Source: Rubrobacter sp.
Lineage (GTDB): Bacteria > Actinomycetota > Rubrobacteria > Rubrobacterales > Rubrobacteraceae
DNA length: 5,559 bases
NCBI GenBank assembly: GCA_020253895.1
Contig: JADDKG010000032.1
Coordinates: forward strand, 1 to 5,559
Direction of reading: 5' to 3'
The position numbers were made by a program, and so were the translations under genes. Within the stretch, counting starts at the first letter, position 1; each line of letters starts with the position of its first letter. The notes under the pieces were generated by a model. It saw only the letters and a program-made list of their open reading frames with translations. It was not told where the DNA came from and did no database searches. Shown piece by piece: positions 1-5,126 of the stretch.

Positions 1-334
1 TGACCACGAAGTTTTCCCCCACGAACACGTGCACCTCGCTGAACTCCACCTCCTCCGGCGCGTCCAAGTACCTAGCTGGCCTTAAGACCACGAACAGGGT
101 GTCGCCGTAGCGTTCTATCTTGGGCCGCTGGTGGGCCTGGATGGCGTCCTCGACCGCGAGCTCGTGCAGCCTGAACTCCTTCGCGACTGAGGTGAACTCT
201 TCCTCCGTGGGCCTGTAGAGGTCGATCCAGGCCAGGCCGTCCTGGTTGCGGATGCGCTCGTAGGTCTCCTTGAGGGACTTCGACTCTACGCTCTTGTACC
301 CGTCCACGTAGACGGCGTTGTTCACTATCACCAT
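1..334 (-). CDS. corA: CorA-family Mg2+/Co2+ channel, N-terminal part (runs off left edge)
   Basis: This is the first 111 codons of a CorA-type divalent cation channel; the gene continues beyond base 1. The visible part is the cytoplasmic N-terminal domain that precedes the long helix and the two C-terminal membrane spans in this family. Typical CorA features are the segment around residues 34-40 (LAWIDLY), then PTEEEF at 42-47, FRLHELAVEDA at 54-64, the HQRPKIERYGDTLFVVL stretch at 68-84, and VHVFVGENFVV at 101-111. The diagnostic GMN motif and membrane helices lie outside the window. The start is ATG at 334, where the family similarity begins (residues 8-13, VYVDGY). Its Shine-Dalgarno sequence is weak: GCGGGG lies about seven bases upstream and AAGG abuts the ATG. 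The reading frame is open upstream but has no better start codon. CorA homopentamers import Mg2+ (also Co2+ and Ni2+) down the membrane potential and close at high internal Mg2+. Family assignment is confident; the exact paralogue is not determined. Confidence 0.9.
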   Translation of the reverse strand, partial: MVIVNNAVYVDGYKSVESKSLKETYERIRNQDGLAWIDLYRPTEEEFTSVAKEFRLHELAVEDAIQAHQRPKIERYGDTLFVVLRPARYLDAPEEVEFSEVHVFVGENFVV

Positions 335-389
335 CCTTAGACCCCGCTTTGTACTTTGCGTGAGACGCCGGTTCCGCCAAGCAGCCGCG

Positions 390-462
390 GACCACTCGCC
401 AGCGAGGTCGATTAGGATCGTCGGAAAAGGTTCCGGTTACCGGGCGCTCGCGGCGAGTGGTC
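390..462 (-). promoter_or_regulatory. Long hairpin in the corA leader
   Basis: GACCACTCGCC (390-400) and GGCGAGTGGTC (452-462) form an 11-bp perfect inverted repeat. It continues inward with GCGAG (402-406) against CTCGC (447-451) after one bulged A at 401, giving a stem of about 16 bp. The 40-base interior contains smaller hairpins (GGAA/TTCC at 423-434, or CCGG/CCGG at 433-443, mutually exclusive). In corA mRNA the first arm is 462-447 and the second is 406-390, ending 55 bases before the corA ATG. No T-run follows on either strand, so it is not a classical intrinsic terminator. Because the first arm overlaps the short upstream ORF, I infer an attenuation or stability role. A protein-binding palindrome is the alternative. 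Confidence 0.55.
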
Positions 463-496
463 TGTTACTACTGTGCTCTAACCCTTCGTTAGTCAC
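437..496 (-). CDS. Possible 19-codon leader peptide (uORF) upstream of corA
   Basis: A short ORF starts with GTG at 496-494 and ends with TAA at 439-437, giving MTNEGLEHSSNRPLAASAR. It is preceded on the same strand by AAGGAGGTGA (complement of 504-513), a full match to the 16S anti-Shine-Dalgarno. GGAGG lies ten bases from the GTG, which is slightly long but workable. Its last seven codons overlap the 5' arm of the large hairpin at 462-390, and its stop codon lies in the hairpin loop region. Translation would therefore melt or protect that arm. The peptide has no membrane segment and I recognise no family. Salmonella corA has an upstream ORF (corL) that links leader translation to Rho-dependent termination, so this architecture has a precedent, although the sequence is unrelated as far as I can see. 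The ORF could still be a chance reading frame behind a chance Shine-Dalgarno-like string. Confidence 0.45.
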   Translation of the reverse strand: MTNEGLEHSSNRPLAASAR

Positions 497-503
497 GAAC
501 CAC

Positions 504-513
504 TCACCTCCTT
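504..513 (-). promoter_or_regulatory. Perfect Shine-Dalgarno sequence in the corA leader
   Basis: Read on the minus strand this is AAGGAGGTGA, complementary over ten bases to the 3' end of 16S rRNA. It is far stronger than the ribosome binding site in front of corA itself and lies 160 bases or more upstream of the corA start. It therefore most likely serves the short upstream ORF that begins at 496. Confidence 0.55.
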
Positions 514-537
514 CAGCCCGGAGAACGTAACCAAGGA

Positions 538-566
538 AGTGTACCGCCCGTTCCGAACTAAGACAA
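538..566 (-). promoter_or_regulatory. Candidate promoter for corA
   Basis: On the minus strand a -35-like TTGTCT (566-561) and a -10-like TACACT (543-538) are separated by exactly 17 bases. Each matches the sigma-A consensus at four of six positions. The pair begins only about eight bases after the uppP stop codon. It would start transcription near 530 and produce a leader of roughly 195 bases before corA. Read-through from uppP is also possible, because no intrinsic terminator is visible between the two genes. Confidence 0.4.
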
Positions 567-573
567 CTCGGTT

Positions 574-1398
574 TCAGGAGCCGGCACTCAGGAGCGCCAC
601 GGCGACCACTGCGGCAAGTCCGAAGCGGTAGTATGCGAAGACGCGCAAGGAGTGGCGGGCCAGAAAACGCAACAGGAACCGGATCGCCAGGTAGCCCACC
701 ACCGCCGAGGAAACCGAGCCAGACAGGAACATCAGGGCCTCATGAGCGTCCATGCCTTCCCCGGCGGCCTCAGCGAGGCTCAGGCCAGCCGCCGCTGCCG
801 TCACCGGCACGCTCATCAGGAACGAAAACCGGGCCGCCTCTTCTCGCCTCAAGCCCAAGAACAACCCCAGCGTAATCGTCGCCCCGGAGCGCGACACCCC
901 TGGCACCAGCGCCGACGCCTGGGCGAGTCCGACGCCCAAGGCCCCGAAGGGGCCCATCTTCGAGATCGTCCGGCTCTTGCGCCCTATGGCCTCGGCCACG
1001 AGGAACAGCATCCCCACAAAGACCAGGTTGAAGACCACCACCCAGGGGCTGCGTACCGCCGTGGCGAAGAAGTCCTCGAAGAAAAAGCCGATCAGGGCCG
1101 CCGGGACGGTAGCGATCAGGACCAGGTACGCAAGCCTTACCTCCATGTCGGAGAAGTCCGGGCGGGGCAAGGACCGCAGGAAGGCCCGCGCCATAGCCAG
1201 CAGGTCGCGCCGGAAGAACCAGACCACGGCGAGTACCGTCCCAGTGTGTATGGCGGCGTCGAAGGAGAGCCCGAACCTCTCCTGGTCCATCCCCAGGAAG
1301 TACTGGCCGAGCAGGAGGTGCCCGGAGCTCGAGACCGGCAGGAACTCGGTGAGCCCCTGTACTATCCCGAGGAAGATCGCTTCTAGCAACTCTTTCAC
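574..1398 (-). CDS. uppP: Undecaprenyl-diphosphate phosphatase UppP/BacA
   Basis: This 274-residue integral membrane enzyme dephosphorylates undecaprenyl pyrophosphate to the monophosphate, recycling the lipid carrier for peptidoglycan and other envelope polymers. Overproduction of the family is known to raise bacitracin resistance. Both family signatures are present: the (E/Q)-rich motif with E18 followed by FLPVSSSGHL at residues 19-28 (active-site glutamate, serines and H27), and PGVSRSG at 166-172 containing the catalytic R170. Several hydrophobic spans cover most of the protein, for example about 91-105, 118-135, 223-246 and 258-271. The length matches the E. coli protein (about 273). 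The start is GTG at 1398 with GAGAAG about ten bases upstream; the nearby ATG at 1409 is out of frame and stops at once. It is divergent from the kdp operon and lies upstream of corA on the same strand. Nothing looks truncated or foreign. Confidence 0.96.
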   Translation of the reverse strand: MKELLEAIFLGIVQGLTEFLPVSSSGHLLLGQYFLGMDQERFGLSFDAAIHTGTVLAVVWFFRRDLLAMARAFLRSLPRPDFSDMEVRLAYLVLIATVPAALIGFFFEDFFATAVRSPWVVVFNLVFVGMLFLVAEAIGRKSRTISKMGPFGALGVGLAQASALVPGVSRSGATITLGLFLGLRREEAARFSFLMSVPVTAAAAGLSLAEAAGEGMDAHEALMFLSGSVSSAVVGYLAIRFLLRFLARHSLRVFAYYRFGLAAVVAVALLSAGS

Positions 1399-1594
1399 GA
1401 CCCGTGCATCTTCTCACGCTTCTGCCGATGCGGAAAGCCCCGCCTCGTGCCGCGTCTTGGTAAGGTAACAGGCGGCGCGGAATCTTCGCGCCAGTAATGG
1501 AGCGCGACCCGGCGCAATGTAGGGACCTAATCGCGTCCTCTCTTCTCTCGGGGACTCCCCAAGCAGGCCACCTGTTCTGTAAGCGTGGGTTCGA

Positions 1595-1628
1595 GTCGGG
1601 AACGTGTTCGCGTCGCCTCGTTCCCGAC
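1595..1628. repeat. Perfect 10-bp inverted repeat (hairpin) in the divergent gap
   Basis: GTCGGGAACG (1595-1604) and CGTTCCCGAC (1619-1628) are exact reverse complements separated by 14 bases. The octamer ACGTGTTC occurs in the loop side (1602-1609) and again just after the stem (1630-1637). There is no T-run on either strand, so it does not look like a simple terminator. It could be part of an unannotated RNA, a repeat-element remnant or a protein site; the sequence does not decide. Confidence 0.6.
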
Positions 1629-1782
1629 GACGTGTTCTCAGACATCCGGTGAATCGCCAGATACTCCGCGGGCCATGCTTCCTCGGTCCTCCTGACCGGG
1701 AGGCCCTTTAGAAGTGCCGGGCTAGGAAGGAAGCGGCCAACACAGGCTCGTCGCCCGAAGCGGTAGTGCTTTACGTGGCTGT

Positions 1783-1809
1783 ATCACCACGAATCGTACC
1801 GTGCGTGAT
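1783..1809. promoter_or_regulatory. Imperfect palindrome upstream of the kdp promoter
   Basis: ATCACCACG (1783-1791) faces CGTGCGTGAT (1800-1809). These pair over nine positions with a single extra C at 1804 and an eight-base centre. It ends 22 bases before the -35 box, a position typical of activator sites. No regulator gene is in view. Binding by KdpE or another regulator is only a possibility. Confidence 0.3.
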
Positions 1810-1831
1810 GTTACCTTGTCTCGTGAGATCC

Positions 1832-1861
1832 TTGACATCATGCCGGATCGAGGAGTATATT
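1832..1861 (+). promoter_or_regulatory. Sigma-A type promoter of the kdp operon
   Basis: TTGACA (1832-1837) is a perfect -35 hexamer. TATATT (1856-1861) matches the -10 consensus at five of six positions, and the spacer is 18 bases. Transcription would begin near 1868, about 20 bases before the riboswitch P1 stem. The promoter is a local AT-rich island in GC-rich sequence. Its near-consensus quality fits an operon whose control is mostly exerted afterwards, in the leader RNA. Confidence 0.8.
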
Positions 1862-1867
1862 CTCGAT
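1847..1867. promoter_or_regulatory. Candidate operator: palindrome across the -10 box
   Basis: ATCGAG (1847-1852) and CTCGAT (1862-1867) are perfect inverted half-sites with a nine-base spacer that contains the whole -10 hexamer. A dimeric repressor bound here would block RNA polymerase. The half-sites match no operator I recognise, and six-base arms can arise by chance. Confidence 0.35.
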
Positions 1868-1885
1868 GGACAATTGAATAAGTTG

Positions 1886-2033
1886 CCAACGCCGAGTCTC
1901 CGGAGACGGAGAGCGGGGGACCCAACAGGACCTGATGGTCCCGGGGTGAATCACCAGTCTGAGTGCTGGTGTAGGGCTTAACTCTTTCGGCCCGAACCCG
2001 TCAGCTAACCTCGTAGGCGTAGAAGAAAGAGGG
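1886..2033 (+). ncRNA. ydaO/yuaA cyclic di-AMP riboswitch
   Basis: This leader RNA aptamer binds c-di-AMP and in known cases turns downstream genes off. P1 is ACGCC (1889-1893) with GGCGT (2016-2020). A GAGA-capped hairpin follows (CTCCG 1898-1902 / CGGAG 1907-1911), then the conserved GCGGGGGACCCAA core (1912-1925). Next are the GGACC/GGTCC hairpin (1928-1941), GGGGTGAATC (1943-1952), a CACCAG/CTGGTG arm (1952-1971), TAGGGC (1972-1977) closing with GCCC (1990-1993), and the signature CCGTCAGCTAACCTCGTAGGCG (1998-2019). The class pseudoknot is a perfect 7 bp: CTCTTTC (1982-1988) with GAAAGAG (2025-2031). All the hallmark elements are in order. It starts about 20 bases after the predicted transcription start and precedes an operon containing kdpFBA, a typical K+ transport target of this class. 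Confidence 0.96.
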
Positions 2034-2263
2034 CATCCTGCGTCGTTCGGAACGGTTTTTGCGGTGGAAGCGGGGACCGTCTGGATGGTGCGGGGTGGTC
2101 AGCTCCACGCGGACCAGCCTCTGCGGCCTCCTCGGGTAACCTGGGGCGGCCAGCGGGCGCGGGGCCGGTGTCTGCAACCCCTCTACAGACGTGGAGGTGC
2201 GATGCGGCACCGGCCTCTGTCGTTGCCGCATCCGGGATTGCAGGAGGTGCGGCGGCGATACAT
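2034..2263 (+). promoter_or_regulatory. Long structured leader / putative expression platform
   Basis: The 230 bases between aptamer and first gene show no convincing protein. A short hairpin, CGTT-CGG-AACG (2044-2054), is followed by TTTTT (2056-2060); it may be an intrinsic terminator, though a weak one. CCTGCG (2037-2042) can pair with CGTAGG (2012-2017), which overlaps the 3' strand of P1, so ligand-dependent refolding is conceivable. Further down, GATGCGGCA (2201-2209) and TGCCGCATC (2224-2232) form a perfect 9-bp hairpin. Its loop and base (2208-2217) can also pair over ten positions with 2161-2170. CCTCCT (2127-2132) is an exact complement of AGGAGG (2242-2247), the likely ribosome binding site of the next gene. 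Pairings are seen directly; any regulatory role is inferred. Confidence 0.45.
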
Positions 2264-2650
2264 ATGGCGCATAAACAGAGCAGGGTAGAGGCTCTGATCA
2301 GCGACCGGGTAATGTCCTTCGAGCGCAGGCTGATCGGAAGGGGCCCCGACCGCATACACACCCACCTGGTCGAGGATCTCGTCGTGGTACGCAGCTGTGG
2401 CGTGCTGACCGTCTTTGAGCGAAGCCTTCTGGGTGTTCCAGGGGGAGCGGAAATCGTACGCAGATCGCGCGAGATCCTCTTCGATGCCTCGGGCAAGGAG
2501 ATCGCAAGGATTGTGGGGGAGGCTACGGGCTCTGCCGTCCTGCATGCTCACTCGAGCCTCTCCATAGAGAGGGATGAATGGGTCTACGTCATCGTGCTCG
2601 AAGAGCCCGGCGCGGGTAGGCGGGAGATACGCCATGTCCGGCAGCCATGA
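2264..2650 (+). CDS. DUF2294 / MpsC-family protein
   Basis: This 128-residue soluble protein belongs to the DUF2294 family, which includes MpsC of the staphylococcal mpsABC locus (a membrane-potential-generating, bicarbonate-accumulating system). The molecular activity of the family is not established, so I give no function. Family features are FERRLIGRGP at residues 19-28, DLVVVRSCGVLTVFERSL at 38-55 and HAHSSLSIERDEWVYVIVLE at 94-113. There is no signal peptide or membrane span. The length fits the family (about 115-125). I chose ATG 2264 because similarity begins just after it; AGGAGGTG (2242-2249) lies upstream but 14 bases or more away, which is long. An in-frame GTG at 2168 would add 32 residues without family character and would start inside a strong hairpin. 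It is the first gene after the c-di-AMP riboswitch and overlaps the next gene by 17 bases. Partner proteins MpsA and MpsB are not in the window. Confidence 0.85.
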   Translation: MAHKQSRVEALISDRVMSFERRLIGRGPDRIHTHLVEDLVVVRSCGVLTVFERSLLGVPGGAEIVRRSREILFDASGKEIARIVGEATGSAVLHAHSSLSIERDEWVYVIVLEEPGAGRREIRHVRQP

Positions 2651-2921
2651 AAAGGCCGCCGGGGGAGAGCCCTGGGAGAGGGCGAGGGGCGTCGTGCGGG
2701 TCGAGTGGGTCTATCTTCTCGCGCGCTGCGGAACGGCGTACGGGCTTTTGGAGGAGGAGACCGCATCGTATGTTCTGGGCCTCAGAAGCGACCTCTACCG
2801 GCTCGGGGATTACGTCGAGGAATACGTGGAGGTCAGCGGGCCGGTGGACTGGGAGGGGACGGAGATCCCGGTGATGGACGTGAGAAGACTGCAGGTACTT
2901 CGACAGAGGTGGATGCGTTGA
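2634..2921 (+). CDS. Small protein of unknown function, OB-fold-like pattern
   Basis: This 95-residue protein belongs to no family I recognise. It starts at ATG 2634 inside the end of the DUF2294 gene (17-base overlap), with GGGAG about eight bases upstream, so translational coupling is likely. After a polar, flexible first 15 residues the chain alternates as expected for a small beta barrel. Strands are at about 19-31 (GVVRVEWVYLLAR), 35-40, 44-50 (ASYVLGL), 61-71 (VEEYVEVSGPV) and 78-89 (IPVMDVRRLQVL), with a short helix-like segment at 52-60. That spacing, with a VxVxGxV strand, recalls OB-fold domains, but this is pattern reading only. It has no signal peptide or membrane span and is acidic in the middle. 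Its place between the DUF2294 gene and kdpF, under one promoter and riboswitch, suggests an ion-homeostasis role. An earlier in-frame ATG at 2574 would lie wholly within the upstream gene and is less likely. Confidence 0.7.
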   Translation: MSGSHEKAAGGEPWERARGVVRVEWVYLLARCGTAYGLLEEETASYVLGLRSDLYRLGDYVEEYVEVSGPVDWEGTEIPVMDVRRLQVLRQRWMR

Positions 2922-2952
2922 GCGTGATGGCCTTCATAGGAGAGGAGTCGTA

Positions 2953-3045
2953 GTGGAAACGGTCGGAAACCTAACGCTGGGCCTGATCTCGCTGGCCATT
3001 ATGGCCTACTTGCTTTACGTGATCGTTCGTCCGGGGAGGTTCTAG
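2953..3045 (+). CDS. kdpF: KdpF, small subunit of the Kdp K+ pump
   Basis: This is a 30-residue single-span membrane peptide. KdpF is the smallest subunit of the KdpFABC complex; in E. coli it has a single membrane span and stabilises the complex. The hydrophobic helix covers roughly residues 8-26, and the C-terminal part YLLYVIVRPGRF has the family pattern (tyrosines near the helix end, then a short basic/aromatic tail like the E. coli ending). The start is GTG at 2953 with AGGAGAGGAG (2939-2947 region) ideally placed before it. The stop TAG (3043-3045) directly abuts the kdpB ATG, so the two are surely cotranslated. It lies 31 bases after the unknown small gene. The length agrees with the family (29-30 residues). 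Confidence 0.88.
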   Translation: METVGNLTLGLISLAIMAYLLYVIVRPGRF

Positions 3046-5109
3046 ATGGAAGGACGGCACACACCCCGCGAAGAGCGGCCCCGCAACATCTCGCAGACCA
3101 GGAGCGTCTTCGACCCAGAGCTCTCGCGCCAGGCGGCGATAGAGTCCCTAAAGAAGCTCGACCCCCGCACCCTGGTCAGGAACCCCGTCATGTTCGTGGT
3201 GGAGGTAGGGACGGCCATCGTCGGCTTCTTGACCGTCTACTACCTCTTCGCCGATCCCTCGCTGGCTGGCTACAACGCTGCGATCTTCTTCTGGCTGCTC
3301 GCAACGGTCCTGTTCGCCAACTTCGCCGAGGGGCTGGCCGAGGCCCGCGGGCGTGCGCAGGCCGACTCCCTGCGCAAGACCCGCGCAGACACCCCCGCCA
3401 GGAAGATCGTAAACGGCAGAGAAGAGAAGGTCAGCAGCACCGACCTGGCGAAGGGCGACAGGTTCGTGGTCGAGGCCGGCGAGATCATTCCCGCCGACGG
3501 CGAGATCATCGAGGGCATAGCCTCCGTGGACGAGTCGGCGATCACGGGTGAGTCGGCGCCCGTCATCCGGGAGGCCGGCGGCGATCGCAGCGCCGTCACC
3601 GGCGGAACTCGCGTGCTCTCCGACCGGATCGTGGTCGAGGTTACGAGCGATCCCGGCGAGAGCTTTCTGGATCACATGATCTCGCTCGTCGAAGGCGCCA
3701 GCCGCCAGAAGACGCCCAACGAGATCGCGCTGACGATCCTGCTCGCGGCTTTGACCGCCATCTTCCTGATCGTCACCGTGACGCTGCTGCCCTTCTCCAT
3801 CTACACCGGGGAACCGGTGGACACGGCTACCCTCATCGCCCTTCTGGTCTGCCTGATCCCCACCACCATCGGCGCCCTGCTCTCGGCCATCGGCATCGCC
3901 GGGATGGACCGCGCGGTGCGTGCGAACATACTGGCGAAAAGCGGCCGGGCCGTCGAGGTGGCGGGCGACGTGGACACCCTGCTTCTGGACAAGACCGGGA
4001 CCGTCACCATCGGCAACCGCAAGGCCACCGCCTTCGTCCCGCTCGACGGCGTGCCCGAGGAGGAGTTGCGCTGCGCCGCCTACCTCTCCTCCCTTTCGGA
4101 CCAGACCCCGGAGGGGCGCTCCATCGTGGAGCTCGCCGAGGAGCAGGGTATAGAGCACGAGAACCCCGAAGGGGCGGAGTTCGTGCCGTTCAGCGCCCAG
4201 ACCCGGATGAGCGGGGTGGACCTGCCCGATGGCACCGAGATACGCAAAGGGGCTGTGGACGCCGTAAAGAAGTGGGCCGGGAAAGGTAGCGGGGTGCCGG
4301 AGGATCTGCAGCGGGTGGCGGATGGTATCTCGGAAAAAGGGGGTACGCCGCTCGCCGTGGGCGCAGACCACAGGATCCTCGGGGTGATACGGCTCGAGGA
4401 CATCATAAAGCCGGGGATGCGCGAGCGCTTCGATCGGCTGCGGACCGCCGGCATCCGCACCGTCATGATCACCGGGGATAACCCCAAGACCGCCTCCTAC
4501 ATCGCCAACGAGGCCGGGGTCGACGACTTCATCGCCGAAGCCACGCCCGAGGACAAGCTGAAGTTCGTACGCAAAGAGCAACAAGACGGGCACCTCATCG
4601 CCATGTCCGGCGACGGGACCAACGACGCCCCGGCGCTCGCCCAGGCCGACGTGGGCCTCGCGATGAACTCGGGAACCCAGGCGGCCAAGGAGGCCGGCAA
4701 CATGGTCGACCTCGACTCCGACCCGACCAAGCTCATCGAGGTGGTCGAGATTGGCAAGCAGCTTCTCATAACGCGAGGAGCTTTGACGACCTTCTCGGTT
4801 GCCAACGACGTGGCGAAGTTCTTCGCGATCATCCCGGCGATTTTTGTGGTGCCCTACCCGGAGCTTGCGGCGCTCAACATCATGGGTTTGGCGACGCCGC
4901 AGAGCGCGATCCTCTCGGCGGTGATCTTCAACGCGATCATTATTCCGCTTCTCATCCCGCTGGCTTTGCGCGGCGTGCGCTACCGGCCGGTGAGCGCGAG
5001 TTCGCTGCTCAGGCGGAACCTGTTGATCTACGGCGTCGGGGGCGTGATCGCTCCGTTCATCGGCATCAAGCTCATAGACCTGGTGCTCGTTGTGCTGGGA
5101 CTGTCCTAA
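3046..5109 (+). CDS. kdpB: KdpB, P-type ATPase subunit of the Kdp K+ pump
   Basis: KdpB hydrolyses ATP to drive high-affinity K+ import through KdpA. At 687 residues it is close to the E. coli protein (682). Membrane spans lie at about 47-67, 77-95, 226-249 and 260-284. The last contains CLIPTT (269-274), and three or so more follow residue 585. The actuator motif is TGES at 167-170. The phosphorylated aspartate is D315 in DKTGT. The nucleotide domain has FSAQTRMSG (383-391) and KGA (402-404). TGDN and [10 protein letters not shown] (522-531) complete the P domain. D588 and K591 match the E. coli D583/K586 pair that couples to KdpA. S170 corresponds to the serine (S162 in E. coli) whose phosphorylation inhibits the pump. 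ATG 3046 follows GGGGAGG (3033-3039) and abuts kdpF. All catalytic residues are intact. Confidence 0.98.
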   Translation: MEGRHTPREERPRNISQTRSVFDPELSRQAAIESLKKLDPRTLVRNPVMFVVEVGTAIVGFLTVYYLFADPSLAGYNAAIFFWLLATVLFANFAEGLAEARGRAQADSLRKTRADTPARKIVNGREEKVSSTDLAKGDRFVVEAGEIIPADGEIIEGIASVDESAITGESAPVIREAGGDRSAVTGGTRVLSDRIVVEVTSDPGESFLDHMISLVEGASRQKTPNEIALTILLAALTAIFLIVTVTLLPFSIYTGEPVDTATLIALLVCLIPTTIGALLSAIGIAGMDRAVRANILAKSGRAVEVAGDVDTLLLDKTGTVTIGNRKATAFVPLDGVPEEELRCAAYLSSLSDQTPEGRSIVELAEEQGIEHENPEGAEFVPFSAQTRMSGVDLPDGTEIRKGAVDAVKKWAGKGSGVPEDLQRVADGISEKGGTPLAVGADHRILGVIRLEDIIKPGMRERFDRLRTAGIRTVMITGDNPKTASYIANEAGVDDFIAEATPEDKLKFVRKEQQDGHLIAMSGDGTNDAPALAQADVGLAMNSGTQAAKEAGNMVDLDSDPTKLIEVVEIGKQLLITRGALTTFSVANDVAKFFAIIPAIFVVPYPELAALNIMGLATPQSAILSAVIFNAIIIPLLIPLALRGVRYRPVSASSLLRRNLLIYGVGGVIAPFIGIKLIDLVLVVLGLS

Positions 5110-5126
5110 AGAGAAAGGATTTTGCT

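Larger units (their letters stand above)
1399..1831. other. Divergent intergenic region between uppP and the kdp promoter
   Basis: I see no convincing coding gene in these 433 bases; the reading frames present carry no recognisable family and no good ribosome binding site. The stretch is rich in short inverted repeats. These are GGCGCG/CGCGCC (1474-1492), GGGG-ACT-CCCC (1550-1560), the 10-bp stem at 1595-1628, CCTCC/GGAGG flanked by GG/CC (1685-1706), and CGTGG/CCACG (1774-1791). I found no convincing promoter for uppP. A tRNA-like string near 1571-1597 does not fold into a tRNA. Confidence 0.6.

Noticed and set aside
72..395. 107-residue minus-strand reading frame over the corA start
   Set aside because: It is a shifted shadow of the corA frame, with arginine- and proline-rich content and no family character; the corA frame matches the family along its whole visible length.
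390..462. Intrinsic terminator of uppP or of an antisense transcript
   Set aside because: The stem is strong but neither strand has a following T-run, and the spacing between arms is far larger than in intrinsic terminators.
335..530. M-box (ykoK) Mg2+ riboswitch upstream of corA
   Set aside because: The conserved M-box core segments are not found in the minus-strand leader; only a superficial GGTGAG similarity occurs, and it is explained by the Shine-Dalgarno sequence.
652..1468. Long plus-strand reading frames opposite uppP, and the shifted minus-strand frame 770-1645
   Set aside because: Low-complexity, charge-rich translations typical of frames antisense or shifted to a GC-rich gene; uppP is complete with both signature motifs.
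1571..1597. tRNA-like string (an anticodon-loop-like CTGTAA followed by a GTGGGTTCGAGTC T-loop-like segment)
   Set aside because: The T-stem 5' strand GTGGG has no matching 3' strand, the 3' anticodon stem is absent, and no acceptor stem can be drawn. At most it is a decayed fragment; chance is as likely.
2183..2635. 150-residue minus-strand frame opposite the DUF2294 gene
   Set aside because: The plus-strand frame carries clear family motifs with a consistent operon context; the minus frame has none.
2927..2953. Eight-codon ATG reading frame between the unknown gene and kdpF
   Set aside because: It contains the kdpF ribosome binding site, has no ribosome site of its own that fits, and encodes no recognisable peptide.
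3148..4593. 481-residue minus-strand reading frame opposite kdpB
   Set aside because: Composition is glycine-, aspartate- and histidine-rich with no domain pattern, and it lies wholly within the intact kdpB gene.
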